A stretch of 53,770 nt of DNA, taken from positions 1 through 53,770 of the forward strand of contig CACFFD010000006.1 of assembly GCA_902565595.1 (NCBI GenBank). Reading direction: 5' to 3'. Below the pieces are notes generated by a model that was not told the DNA's origin, did no database searches, and was given only the letters and a program-made list of their open reading frames with translations. Within the stretch, counting starts at the first letter, position 1. Each line of letters opens with the position of its first letter. Below, one piece after another: positions 43,454 to 51,477 of this stretch. A program made the position numbers and the translations under genes. Source of the DNA: Actinomycetota bacterium (GTDB lineage: Bacteria > Actinomycetota > Acidimicrobiia > Acidimicrobiales > UBA8592).

Positions 43454-44716
43454 ATGGAACTGGTGAGACGATCAAAATCTAAAGGGCCAAGGTTAGGTAT
43501 TATTGAAGGAGGCCAAGGATCTAGCGAAGGGTCCTTGGATGCTATTCCCGCGCACCCGCGGAACTACACCTCTGACCTTCCGGTTTCTGGTGCTTGGTTC
43601 CCTGGAGACCCAGTGGGCCACCGTAGATTTCTGACCATAACTGATGGTTACCCATTTGCACTTGAACCCGGAGGAAGTCTGGCCGAAGTTGTGCAGGCGT
43701 ATGAAACATGGGGAAAGCTCAACAGTGACGCTTCTAATGCTGTGCTTGTATGCCATGCACTAACCGGAGATTCGCATGTAATAGGAGAAAGCAATACTGC
43801 CCACCCTACGAAAGGTTGGTGGGATGATGTAATTGGCCCAGGGAAAGCAGTAGATACCAATGAGTATTTCGTTGTCTGTATTAATGTCCTTGGTGGCTGT
43901 CAGGGAAGTACAGGCCCATCTTCAATTGATCCTTCAGTTGGGCGCCCATATGGGTCGCGTTTCCCTGAGATAACGATTCGTGACATCGTCCGAGCACAAG
44001 CAAAAGTTGCAGATCATCTAGGAGTGCGCCGCTGGCACGCTGTTATAGGAGGATCGATGGGTGGTATGCAGGTTCTTGAATGGGGAGCTATGTTCCCCGA
44101 ACGTGTTCATCGCATTGCCCCAATAGCAACAGCTTTGGCAGCTAGTTCACAGCAGATCGCTTGGAGCGCTGTAGGAAGATCAGCACTAGCATTAGATCCT
44201 AGGTGGAGAGGGGGAGACTACTACGATGCTGAAATAGGAGATGGCCCATATGCCGGCCTAGCCATAGCACGAGCCATCGCTCAGATTCATTACCGAAGTG
44301 ATGAAAGTTTTCAAGATCGTTTCGGAAGGTCGCTAGTAGAAAAGGATTCACTATTTGGGCTATGGGATCGCTTTCAAGTTGAATCTTATCTGGATTATCA
44401 CGGTGAGAAATTGGTTCGACGGTTTGACGCGAATTCGTATCTCGTTCTTAATCGAGCTATGGACACTCATGACTTATCTCGGGGTCGTATATCTATGGAA
44501 GAAGCTGTCAAAAGAATCACTGCTACTGTATCAACAGCGAGTATCAGTACAGATTCTTTGTATCCACCTCATCAGCAGGTGGAAATCCATCGATTAATTC
44601 ATGGAGCGGGTGGTGAGTGTAGTTATGTTGAGATTGAAGACTCCAATGGGCACGATGGATTTCTTCTGGCTGCAAAAGGTATCGGAGAAGTTCTCCGTTC
44701 CCTTCTGCAAAGCTAA
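43454..44716 (+). CDS. metX: Homoserine O-acetyltransferase
   Basis: MetX acetylates homoserine to enter methionine synthesis. The 420-residue alpha/beta hydrolase has NVLGGCQGSTGPSSIDP, the nucleophile elbow GGSMGGMQ, the acid in TDSLYPPHQQ and the catalytic His in NGHDGFLLA. Length exceeds the ~375 typical because of a ~50-residue N-terminal extension. ATG 43454 has GAGGAGAG at 43441-43448. It sits under a SAM riboswitch, so end-product control is expected. No metY follows; the next gene is an Fpg-like glycosylase. Confidence 0.95.
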   Translation: MELVRRSKSKGPRLGIIEGGQGSSEGSLDAIPAHPRNYTSDLPVSGAWFPGDPVGHRRFLTITDGYPFALEPGGSLAEVVQAYETWGKLNSDASNAVLVCHALTGDSHVIGESNTAHPTKGWWDDVIGPGKAVDTNEYFVVCINVLGGCQGSTGPSSIDPSVGRPYGSRFPEITIRDIVRAQAKVADHLGVRRWHAVIGGSMGGMQVLEWGAMFPERVHRIAPIATALAASSQQIAWSAVGRSALALDPRWRGGDYYDAEIGDGPYAGLAIARAIAQIHYRSDESFQDRFGRSLVEKDSLFGLWDRFQVESYLDYHGEKLVRRFDANSYLVLNRAMDTHDLSRGRISMEEAVKRITATVSTASISTDSLYPPHQQVEIHRLIHGAGGECSYVEIEDSNGHDGFLLAAKGIGEVLRSLLQS

Positions 44717-44739
44717 TTGACTTCTAACTGAGAGAGGCT

Positions 44740-45525
44740 ATGCCTGAGGGAATAGAAGTCGAGTATTATCGAAGAGGAGCAGAGTCAGGTCTTTCTCGCT
44801 TGATTTCCTCGGTAATTGCCGACGACTTGCACTATCTGAAGGGTGAAACATCTCCTCGGAATCTTGAAGAGGCTTTAGTTGGAAGTGAATTCTTGCTTGC
44901 TATGCGACTCGGCAAGCTGCTCTATCTTGAGATTGACAATGGAGATATTCTAGGTTTCCGGTTTGGTATGACAGGACGAATTATTGTTGACGGGGTAGCC
45001 CCTATTGAATATTTGGAATATTCCAGTACACGAGACGAACCTTCGTGGGACCGTTTTGTTGTGAATTTTGCAGACGGTGGAAGTATGCGTATCCGAGATC
45101 CGCGCCGGCTAGGTGGTGTAGAGCTAAATCCTGACCTTAGTTTGCTTGGGCATGATTTGTATGCGATCACAGAGGATGAGCTAACTAATGTACTTTTGGG
45201 ATCAGCGCGTCCTGTTAAAGCTAGGTTAATGGACCAGAGTAGGGTCGCAGGGTTGGGGAATCTACTGGCGGATGAAATTCTCTGGCGTTCGTCTATCGAC
45301 CCCCGCAGGCCTTCGAATTCTTTGACGGCTGCAGAAATTCGGACTTTCTTCAAATGTTTTTCCAAGGTAATCACTGAACTGACGTCTTTAGGTGGGTCTC
45401 ATATGGGTATCCTTCAAGATCACAGGGTAGGGGGAGGATTGTGTCCGAAGGATGGAATTCCCTTGGAAAGATACAAAGTAGGGGGGAGAACAACCTATTC
45501 TTGTCCTGAGCATCAGAAAGGGTAG
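44740..45525 (+). CDS. Fpg/Nei-family DNA glycosylase with altered zinc finger
   Basis: A 261-residue base-excision glycosylase/AP lyase. The N-terminus is MPEGIEVEYY, so after Met removal the catalytic Pro and Glu are kept; Lys in RLGKLLYLEI matches the conserved Lys; the helix-two-turn-helix AGLGNLLADEILW is present. The C-terminal finger should be CxxC...CxxC, but reads CPKD ... CPEHQ, so Asp and His stand in for two cysteines. It could still bind zinc (C-D-C-H) or be zinc-less. Substrate 8-oxoG or oxidised pyrimidine is not decidable. ATG 44740. Confidence 0.85.
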   Translation: MPEGIEVEYYRRGAESGLSRLISSVIADDLHYLKGETSPRNLEEALVGSEFLLAMRLGKLLYLEIDNGDILGFRFGMTGRIIVDGVAPIEYLEYSSTRDEPSWDRFVVNFADGGSMRIRDPRRLGGVELNPDLSLLGHDLYAITEDELTNVLLGSARPVKARLMDQSRVAGLGNLLADEILWRSSIDPRRPSNSLTAAEIRTFFKCFSKVITELTSLGGSHMGILQDHRVGGGLCPKDGIPLERYKVGGRTTYSCPEHQKG

Positions 45526-45532
45526 AGCGGGG

Positions 45533-45889
45533 ATGAAGAAAGCCGGTATGTGCGTAAGTGCTCTCGTTCTGAGTCTTGTTTTTCTGATTCAAGAAATGGA
45601 TTTAGCGTTTGCGCAAATAACAGAGTCCAATAAAGAGTATGTTCCGGGGGAGAATGAAACCTCACAGCTAATCACCTCGTCATTTGAAGTGAGGAGGGCG
45701 GTGGTCGCCTTGATTGTAATTGCTGTGGTGGGTTTAATTGGTTTGTGTTACTACTGGCGTAAGACGGGGCAGTGGGCGCGAGAGCGATTTGTTGAGGAAT
45801 ATGGCGAAGACGCATTGAAGAAACGAAGTTTCTTTAAAGTATTCACTCGGGGTGAAGGTAAGCGGTTAGATCGAAGTTCTGGCTCATAG
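45533..45889 (+). CDS. Small membrane protein of unknown function
   Basis: A 118-residue protein: cleavable signal peptide (~1-27, ending LAFAQ), a short polar outer segment, one transmembrane helix (~55-77, VVALIVIAVVGLIGLCYYW), and a basic, charged cytoplasmic tail (RERFVEEYGEDALKKRS). I do not recognise the family. Starts ATG 45533 seven bases after the glycosylase stop, with GCGGGG upstream, so co-transcription is likely. Codon use and composition match its neighbours. A structural or envelope role is possible but unproved. Confidence 0.6.
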   Translation: MKKAGMCVSALVLSLVFLIQEMDLAFAQITESNKEYVPGENETSQLITSSFEVRRAVVALIVIAVVGLIGLCYYWRKTGQWARERFVEEYGEDALKKRSFFKVFTRGEGKRLDRSSGS

Positions 45890-45945
45890 ACTAGTGAAGT
45901 TTCTGGTTCTGTAGACTTACAGATATCTTGCTCTATGCTAAATGC

Positions 45946-46161
45946 ATGGAAAACGAACTTGATATTGAAGCGATGTTGCAACGGTTTAAAGCTAGGGCAG
46001 CAGCAGTCAAAAAAAGGGATCTCCCTCCTGTGGGTGGTGAAGAGCGACAACTCTTCATTGAGCAAGCGCAGCAAGATTATATGGATTATGCAATTATTGG
46101 AGATGCGAAAGGTTCCCTTGTCGATGGGGTCCTTACCCTTGAGATAGACCTTCGGAGCTAG
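45946..46161 (+). CDS. Small soluble conserved-looking protein
   Basis: A 71-residue acidic-basic protein starting MENELDIEAML, with a predicted helix QRFKARAAAVKKRD, a PPVGGEERQLFIEQAQQDYMDYA block and a C-terminal beta strand SLVDGVLTLEIDLRS. No membrane segment or cysteine pair. I do not know its function; the ordered helix-strand pattern and lack of low complexity suggest a real gene. ATG 45946; an in-frame TTG at 45928 is less likely. Followed by a near-palindromic hairpin at 46168. Confidence 0.6.
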   Translation: MENELDIEAMLQRFKARAAAVKKRDLPPVGGEERQLFIEQAQQDYMDYAIIGDAKGSLVDGVLTLEIDLRS

Positions 46162-46167
46162 AAAAAA

Positions 46168-46187
46168 GCATTGAAAGCTTTGAATGC
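46168..46187 (+). other. Hairpin after the small gene
   Basis: GCATT (46168-46172) and AATGC (46183-46187) flank AAAG/CTTT, giving an almost perfect 20-bp palindrome preceded by an A-run. It could end the small-gene transcript on either strand. Confidence 0.45.
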
Positions 46188-46218
46188 AAAGGGGCATAGT
46201 GTTTCCCTTCGCCTCTGA

Positions 46219-46248
46219 TTGCCTATTTCTTCGTCTACTTCGTATACT
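46219..46248 (+). promoter_or_regulatory. tRNA-Gly promoter
   Basis: TTGCCT (46219-46224) and TATACT (46243-46248) are 18 bases apart and end 9 bases before the tRNA 5' end, right for a stable-RNA promoter with a very short leader. Confidence 0.6.
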
Positions 46249-46257
46249 TGAGTCTCT

Positions 46258-46330
46258 GCGGATGTAGCTCAGTTGGTAGAGCGCAACCTTGCCAAGGTTG
46301 AGGTCGCCGGTTCGAGGCCGGTCATCCGCT
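46258..46330 (+). tRNA. tRNA-Gly (anticodon GCC)
   Basis: Cloverleaf: acceptor GCGGATG/CATCCGC, D-arm GCTCAGTTGGTAGAGC, anticodon stem CAACC/GGTTG with loop TTGCCAA (GCC), T-arm CCGGTTCGAGGCCGG. Discriminator T at 46330; CCA is not encoded (CAG follows). Between this gene and tRNA-Cys there is a GGCAC-GTTT-GTGCC hairpin at 46392-46405. Confidence 0.96.
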
Positions 46331-46411
46331 CAGAAATCTAACACTCTGTAGATGATTAGTACTTGATCGGAGTAGGGTACTATTTGTTGAAGGCACGTTT
46401 GTGCCGGACAA

Positions 46412-46486
46412 GCGTCGGTGCCCGAGTGGCCTAAGGGAGCGGCCTGCAAAGCCGTACAATCGCGGGTTCAAATCCCGCCCGGCGCT
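46412..46486 (+). tRNA. tRNA-Cys (anticodon GCA)
   Basis: Acceptor GCGTCGG pairs with CCGGCGC (one T-G), anticodon loop CTGCAAA within CGGC/GCCG (GCA), T-arm GCGGG-TTCAAAT-CCCGC. Discriminator T at 46486; no encoded CCA. Actinobacteria often carry Gly-Cys-Val tRNAs together; here they are split. Confidence 0.96.
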
Positions 46487-46539
46487 CAAACACAAATAAG
46501 ATTCATGCGATGTGACTTGAGTCGAACTATTCTTCTGAT

Positions 46540-47307
46540 ATGAGTGATGTTCCGCGTGGGCCTGACTGGTGGCAAGATAAGGATGGACGATGGTATCCGG
46601 GTCATGTCTCGCCTAGCGAAGACGAAGAGCGAACTCGGAAAGAGCCTCTTGAGTCTCCACCGAGGTCGAAAGAGGAAGATGAAGAAAACCTTCCAGAGTA
46701 TTTTGCCCGAACATACGGATGGGGGGAGGAGTCAGATGATGGGGAACCCATTCTGGTCATAGGCGGCAGTAATGACAGTGATGATGGTGATCCAAAATAT
46801 ACGACACTTACAGAAAGGGCTTCAACCACTGTTCATCAGCCTGTCAGGTCAACCTTTCCTCCGGATTTGTTTTCAGGATCTCTAGGGGTCGTCGGATCTG
46901 TATTGCTTGTCATTGGTTCCTTTCTCGATTGGGCTACAGCAGGTGGGAGTCTTACTTCAGGAGCTATAGATGGTATAGCTGACTCAAACGGGATTGGGAC
47001 ATTAATTACTGGAGGGATATGCGCTTTCGTAGCGGGGTTACTACTTTCCGGACAGAGAAAACGGTGGGTTGGACTTGCAATGATCATCAGTGCCGGAATC
47101 GCTATTGCGCTTTCTATCTATAGCATTGTGGATATAACTAGTACTTCAAATAGTATTCCTGAGAATATTTTAAGTCGCTTTCCTACTATTGATGCAGCTT
47201 TCGCGAACAATGCGAAGTTGGATTTCGATTTAGGCCTCTGGGCGGTTTTAGGGGGCTCAGTTATCTCATTCTTGGCTGGCTTATCAGGCTTTAAGCGTCA
47301 TACGTAG
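46540..47307 (+). CDS. WWQ-motif membrane protein of unknown function
   Basis: A 255-residue protein between tRNA-Cys and tRNA-Val. The N-terminus DVPRGPDWWQDKDGRWYPG is a short aromatic motif that I associate with many Acidimicrobiia membrane proteins (compare DUF2510, PGWYxDP). Next is a long acidic, Ser/Asp-rich cytoplasmic region (~20-105), then four transmembrane helices (~112-132, 150-168, 175-198, 233-252). Function unknown. ATG 46540 lacks a Shine-Dalgarno; leaderless start possible. Confidence 0.75.
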   Translation: MSDVPRGPDWWQDKDGRWYPGHVSPSEDEERTRKEPLESPPRSKEEDEENLPEYFARTYGWGEESDDGEPILVIGGSNDSDDGDPKYTTLTERASTTVHQPVRSTFPPDLFSGSLGVVGSVLLVIGSFLDWATAGGSLTSGAIDGIADSNGIGTLITGGICAFVAGLLLSGQRKRWVGLAMIISAGIAIALSIYSIVDITSTSNSIPENILSRFPTIDAAFANNAKLDFDLGLWAVLGGSVISFLAGLSGFKRHT

Positions 47308-47356
47308 TTGTAGGAATGAGCAACAAGGAATTTTGACTGGTAGCATCATCGGTCTA

Positions 47357-47433
47357 GGGCCGTTAGCTCAGTTGGCTAGAGCACCTGCATGACGCGCAGG
47401 GGGTCGGGGGTTCAAATCCCTCACGGCCCACCA
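47357..47433 (+). tRNA. tRNA-Val (anticodon GAC)
   Basis: Acceptor GGGCCGT/ACGGCCC, D-arm GCTCAGTTGGCTAGAGC, anticodon stem CCTGC/GCAGG with loop ATGACGC (GAC), T-arm GGGGGTTCAAATCCCTC in part. Discriminator A 47430 and encoded CCA at 47431-47433, unlike the Gly and Cys genes. A possible coding start begins one base after the CCA. Confidence 0.95.
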
Positions 47434-47434
47434 T

Positions 47435-47518
47435 ATGAGAAAATCAACAATACGCATTGTCGCTGGAGTCACCGCCTTTATGATGATTGCAGCCTTACTT
47501 ATCCCTCTATTTCTTTAA
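47435..47518 (+). CDS. Possible 27-residue membrane peptide
   Basis: ATG at 47435, one base after the CCA of tRNA-Val, opens a 27-codon frame ending TAA 47516-47518. The product has a basic N-terminus (MRKSTIR) and a hydrophobic segment (~8-27) that looks like a single transmembrane helix or a signal peptide, with no cleavage site. There is no room for a Shine-Dalgarno; it would need to be leaderless after tRNA 3'-end processing. Too short to prove from one sequence; the hydrophobic pattern is the only support. Confidence 0.35.
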   Translation: MRKSTIRIVAGVTAFMMIAALLIPLFL

Positions 47519-47589
47519 GTGGCCGAGTTAGGTGATTGGCAAAGGCTAGGACTAGTTCCTGTCCTTAGTAGGGATTAAGATCATCATGT

Positions 47590-49287
47590 ATGGCATTCCC
47601 TACTGATTTAGAAATCGCCCGCTCTGCTTCCCTTAGGCCTCTTGTAGACGTAGCCCAGGAAGCGGGCATCGACCCTGAGTATCTCGAGCCCTACGGCGAA
47701 GGTATTGCAAAAATAAAACTTGAATCCATCGAAGCAATGAAGGAATTGCCAAAAGCCCGTTATGTTATTGTTTCAGCGATTACCCCAACTCCACTCGGAG
47801 AAGGGAAAACAACGACAGTGGTAGGGCTTGGTCAAGGCTTTAAACATATAGGGAAAAAAGCTACGGTAGCTATTCGACAGCCATCAATGGGTCCAACATT
47901 TGGGATCAAAGGCGGCGCTGCAGGGGGCGGATATAGCCAAGTAGTTCCTATGGAAACACTTAATTTGCACTTGACTGGGGACATGCATGCTGTTACAGCT
48001 GCACACAATATGTGCTCTGCCTTGCTCGACGCACATATCTTTCACGGGAATGCTTTAGATATTGATCTTCACAATATTACTTGGCGTCGAGTTGTCGATA
48101 TTAATGATCGAGCTCTACGCAATATTGTCGTTGGCCTAGGTAGTAGGTTCGACGGAGTTCCTAGAGAAACCGGATTCGACATTTCTGCTGCATCTGAAGT
48201 CATGGCCGCTCTCGCTCTAGCCACGTCATTGCAGGACCTTCGCAAACGAATGGGACGCATCGTAGTTGGTTATGAAAAGTCAGGAGCACCGATAACTGCT
48301 GAAGATTTGGAAGTCGCTGGAGCTATGACTGTTATTTTGCGAGAGGCCATTAAGCCCAATCTTCTGCAAACTCTAGAAGGTACACCTGCTCTGGTGCATT
48401 GTGGCCCATTTGGAAATATCGCCACAGGTAATTCGTCTATTATCGCAGATCAGATTGGGATTAAGACAGGAGATTTTCTCCTGACGGAAGCTGGTTTCGG
48501 CGCCGATATGGGTGCAGAAAGATTCTTCAATATCAAATGCCGGTACTCTGGGATTGCTCCAGACGCAGCAGTCCTAGTGGCCACAGTTCGTGGGCTCAAA
48601 GCCCACTCAGGACATCATAGAATTATCGCTGGAAAGCCGCTTCCAGAGAAGATACTCGAGAAGAATCCAGATGAGGTCCACCAAGGCGGAGACAACTTGC
48701 GAAAGCAACTCGAGAATATGAAAATTCACGGCGTGTCCCCTGTAGTTGCGGTTAATGTATTTCCAGAAGATCACCCTGAAGATATTCAAGCAATAAAAGA
48801 AATAGCTAAAGAATTCGGGGCTAGGGTGGCAGTTACTACACATTTCTCTGATGGGGGGTCAGGCGCCGTTGAGTTGGCCGAAGCTGTCCAAGAAGCTGCT
48901 AATGAACCATCAGATTTTCAACTACTGTATCCTGACAGTCTTCCGCTGAAAGAAAAAATACGTGTTGTCGCCCAGAAGGTCTATGGAGCGGAGGGAGTCA
49001 ACTTTAGTGCTAGATCTGAAAAACAGTTGAACGGTTATGAGGACAACGGCTTTGGAAATTTGCCGGTTTGTATAGCAAAAACTCATCTATCGCTTAGCGC
49101 CGACCCGACTCTCAAAGGAGCCCCTAAAGGGTGGATACTCCCAGTTCGCGAAGTTAGAGCCTCAGTAGGTGCCGGATTTGTTTATCCGATTTGCGGTGAT
49201 ATGAGGACGATGCCTGGGCTGGGGGCGAAGCCTGCGGCAACCAGAATCGACATAGACGAAAAGGGTGAGATTGTCGGATTAAGCTGA
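47590..49287 (+). CDS. fhs: Formate-tetrahydrofolate ligase
   Basis: Fhs activates formate with ATP and tetrahydrofolate to 10-formyl-THF for purine and one-carbon metabolism. The 565-residue protein has the P-loop TPLGEGKTTT near 67-76, TFGIKGGAAGGGY, NITWRRVVDINDRALR and EAGFGADMGAERF. Length is typical (~555-560). ATG 47590 follows an AGGGATTAAG. It can work together with the folate made from the folE product. No formate- or ZTP-riboswitch is visible upstream. Confidence 0.96.
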   Translation: MAFPTDLEIARSASLRPLVDVAQEAGIDPEYLEPYGEGIAKIKLESIEAMKELPKARYVIVSAITPTPLGEGKTTTVVGLGQGFKHIGKKATVAIRQPSMGPTFGIKGGAAGGGYSQVVPMETLNLHLTGDMHAVTAAHNMCSALLDAHIFHGNALDIDLHNITWRRVVDINDRALRNIVVGLGSRFDGVPRETGFDISAASEVMAALALATSLQDLRKRMGRIVVGYEKSGAPITAEDLEVAGAMTVILREAIKPNLLQTLEGTPALVHCGPFGNIATGNSSIIADQIGIKTGDFLLTEAGFGADMGAERFFNIKCRYSGIAPDAAVLVATVRGLKAHSGHHRIIAGKPLPEKILEKNPDEVHQGGDNLRKQLENMKIHGVSPVVAVNVFPEDHPEDIQAIKEIAKEFGARVAVTTHFSDGGSGAVELAEAVQEAANEPSDFQLLYPDSLPLKEKIRVVAQKVYGAEGVNFSARSEKQLNGYEDNGFGNLPVCIAKTHLSLSADPTLKGAPKGWILPVREVRASVGAGFVYPICGDMRTMPGLGAKPAATRIDIDEKGEIVGLS

Positions 49288-49311
49288 TCTTACCTTTATC
49301 AGAAGTTTTTT

Positions 49312-50097
49312 CTAAAGCCCTCTAGCATGATCGAGTAGCGCGATGATTGCTGGCCTCGCTTCGTCAGCTGATGACAATGGTGATGGGAATCCGATTCTTG
49401 CCATTCTTGGCCCATTCTGAGTGATAGCACGTAATGTCACTCCATAGCGGTCCACTCCGAGCATCGTTGCTTCTTTACAGTCATCAAGATCTGTTAAAGC
49501 TTGGATGTACTTGAGGTTTGCGTCACTGTGGTCATCGTTCATATGGGCGATAATTCCTGCAGAAGTTTCGAAAAGGGGGTCCACTTCCGCATCACTGTAG
49601 GCCCCACTCGTTACCCAACTCATATGGCCAAACCCCCCAACAAAACGGATTTCTTCAACGGAGAGCCTCCAAAAATTGAAGTCATCATAATCAACATAGA
49701 ATGCTGCGTGTTGATGGGTAAGGAGATACGATTCTCTGACATTTTCGGGATTTTCAACTATCGAAAGACGGCCAACGAGTGTAAGTCGAGACCTTCCAAG
49801 CGGATCACCTCCATCACTCGCCTCAGTAATCAACATAGAAGCTCTGCTATCGGATCTTGCATTAATTGTGTGCTCTGCAAGATCAGAGACGAGTATAACT
49901 GGATCTCCATCATCATCCGGCACATAGGACACGATGCTTCCATACGGGTATCCGGATGCTGTCAATGTGCTCAAAGATCCAGTTGTTGATGACGAGACTA
50001 GCGTTCTCGAAAGTTCGGCATCTGATGGGAAAGTAGAGGGATCCCCCGCAATCGGTGGTCCAGAGTCTCCTCCTCCATGCATTCCTTTAGAGTTCAT
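49312..50097 (-). CDS. HugZ-like split-barrel FMN-binding protein with DUF2470 domain
   Basis: A 261-residue protein. N-terminal split barrel of the pyridoxamine-phosphate-oxidase fold (TGSLSTLTASGYPYGSIVSYV, LVSDLAEHTINARSDSRASML, RLTLVGRL); the C-terminal DUF2470 region has IIAHMNDDHSDANLKYI. Such HugZ/HutZ relatives bind FMN or heme, and some degrade heme, but others are nitroreductase-like. The conserved C-terminal HMNDDH supports heme-type members; function remains inferred. Divergent from the YeiH gene. Confidence 0.78.
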   Translation of the reverse strand: MNSKGMHGGGDSGPPIAGDPSTFPSDAELSRTLVSSSTTGSLSTLTASGYPYGSIVSYVPDDDGDPVILVSDLAEHTINARSDSRASMLITEASDGGDPLGRSRLTLVGRLSIVENPENVRESYLLTHQHAAFYVDYDDFNFWRLSVEEIRFVGGFGHMSWVTSGAYSDAEVDPLFETSAGIIAHMNDDHSDANLKYIQALTDLDDCKEATMLGVDRYGVTLRAITQNGPRMARIGFPSPLSSADEARPAIIALLDHARGL

Positions 50098-50209
50098 AGC
50101 TTCTTCCTCTTCATAACCAGTAGTGTAACGGTTAGGCCGGCTTGATGGGAAAGCGAACCTTGACAGTCTCTAAGTAGCTAAAGAAGGTAATCTTTTCTAG
50201 CCTCGAAAC

Positions 50210-51199
50210 ATGGTGAGATGGGTGCAGTCAAATGCTTTAGGGCTTCTAGCTGTCGTGTTGGTGGGGTTTCTATCCGTCATTCTTGCCAACATGACCAGCT
50301 ATGTATCGTCCCCGGTTATCGCCCTCTTAATTGGCGTTGTTTTCTCGAACGCTGGGTTAGTGGGGTCATGGGCTGAGCCAGCCCTGAAGTTTGCGGCTGG
50401 AACGATATTAAAGATTGGTATTGCCCTTTTGGGATTTCGACTTGCTTTTTCAGAGATATCTGAAATCGGCAGTTACGTCGGGATAGGCATCGTCATTTGT
50501 TTAGTGGTCATTGTGTTTTGGGGGGTCCAAAAGATTGGCGGTCTTTTGGGAGCTTCCAGCTCTTTGGCGCTTCTTGTCGCTAGTGGATTCTCTATCTGCG
50601 GTCTTTCAGCGATTGCTGCAATGAAACCGCTCAGTGGTGCAGATGAGGAAGAAGCTGGGTATTCACTTGGACTGGTAATGCTCTTCGGGTCTTTATCTGT
50701 TGTGGTTCTTCCACTTATCCAGTTATTTTTTGGTTTAGGCTCTTCTGACTTCGGGTGGTGGGTAGGATTAGCGGTTCATGATACTGGCCAGGTTGTGGCT
50801 ACCGCATCGATCGATAGTGATGCAGCGTTGGATTCTGCTGTCGTAGTCAAGATGGCCAGAGTCCTTATGCTTGCCCCGATTCTCGTTGGTGTTTCACTAT
50901 TTAAAAAAGCGAAGGTATCTAATCAGGGGAGCAGGTTCAGAACTATACCCATGTTTATCGTCGGGTTTATTATCGCTGCCACTTTACGGTCGCTAGATGT
51001 CTTTTCAGATCGGACATTTGAGGCTATTGGTGATGTTCGAAGCTTTCTCATTACTTCAGCAATGTTCGGTTTGGGGGCAAGTGTGCGATTCAGGGCACTT
51101 TCGAGCTTGGGGCGGCAGCCATTAATTTTTGGGTTTATTTCCTGGGTCGTTATTTTAGCTTTCTCTGGATTGGGTGTTCTGTTAAATGCGCAGCTGTAA
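50210..51199 (+). CDS. YeiH/UPF0324 family membrane transporter
   Basis: A 329-residue protein with about ten transmembrane helices of the UPF0324/YeiH family, annotated as putative sulfate or other anion exporters. Landmarks: SPVIALLIGVVFSN, KIGIALLGFRLAF, ASGFSICGLSAIAAMKP, VHDTGQVVATASI. ATG 50210. Faces away from the HugZ-like gene. Substrate not established in this group; sulfate, taurine or thiosulfate are proposals only. Confidence 0.85.
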   Translation: MVRWVQSNALGLLAVVLVGFLSVILANMTSYVSSPVIALLIGVVFSNAGLVGSWAEPALKFAAGTILKIGIALLGFRLAFSEISEIGSYVGIGIVICLVVIVFWGVQKIGGLLGASSSLALLVASGFSICGLSAIAAMKPLSGADEEEAGYSLGLVMLFGSLSVVVLPLIQLFFGLGSSDFGWWVGLAVHDTGQVVATASIDSDAALDSAVVVKMARVLMLAPILVGVSLFKKAKVSNQGSRFRTIPMFIVGFIIAATLRSLDVFSDRTFEAIGDVRSFLITSAMFGLGASVRFRALSSLGRQPLIFGFISWVVILAFSGLGVLLNAQL

Positions 51200-51350
51200 T
51201 CCTTTGTTGCTGCAATTGAGGATGGTTTGTTCGCTGTTGAATGTCGAAAACCTACCGAATAACTTCTTGCTAGATAGCAACTGCCAACAAGGTCAGAATT
51301 AAGTGCGCTATTGCGCTGAGTATTCAACCGACGATTGGTCATAATTATAT

Positions 51351-51362
51351 CTTAGTACTAAG
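51351..51362. promoter_or_regulatory. Palindrome CTTAGTACTAAG
   Basis: A perfect 12-bp palindrome in the gap, about 300 bases before the MarR gene. MarR proteins bind palindromes near their own promoters; this is a candidate operator only. Confidence 0.35.
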
Positions 51363-51477
51363 CTATTTAGTAGAGAATCTTTTGGTTTATAAATGAAGTT
51401 CATGAAATTTCCGAATCTTCCCTTTGTGAGAAGAGAAAATTACCCTTACTAACGAGGACCTCCGTTAGTTTCGGTAT

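Noticed and set aside
47519-47589. THF or ZTP (pfl) riboswitch before fhs
   Set aside because: Only a short GGAC/GTCC hairpin is seen; the conserved ZTP or THF cores are absent and the leader is just 71 bases.
50923-51342. 139-codon minus-strand frame over the end of the YeiH gene
   Set aside because: Mostly antisense to the membrane-protein gene; low-complexity translation and no start context.
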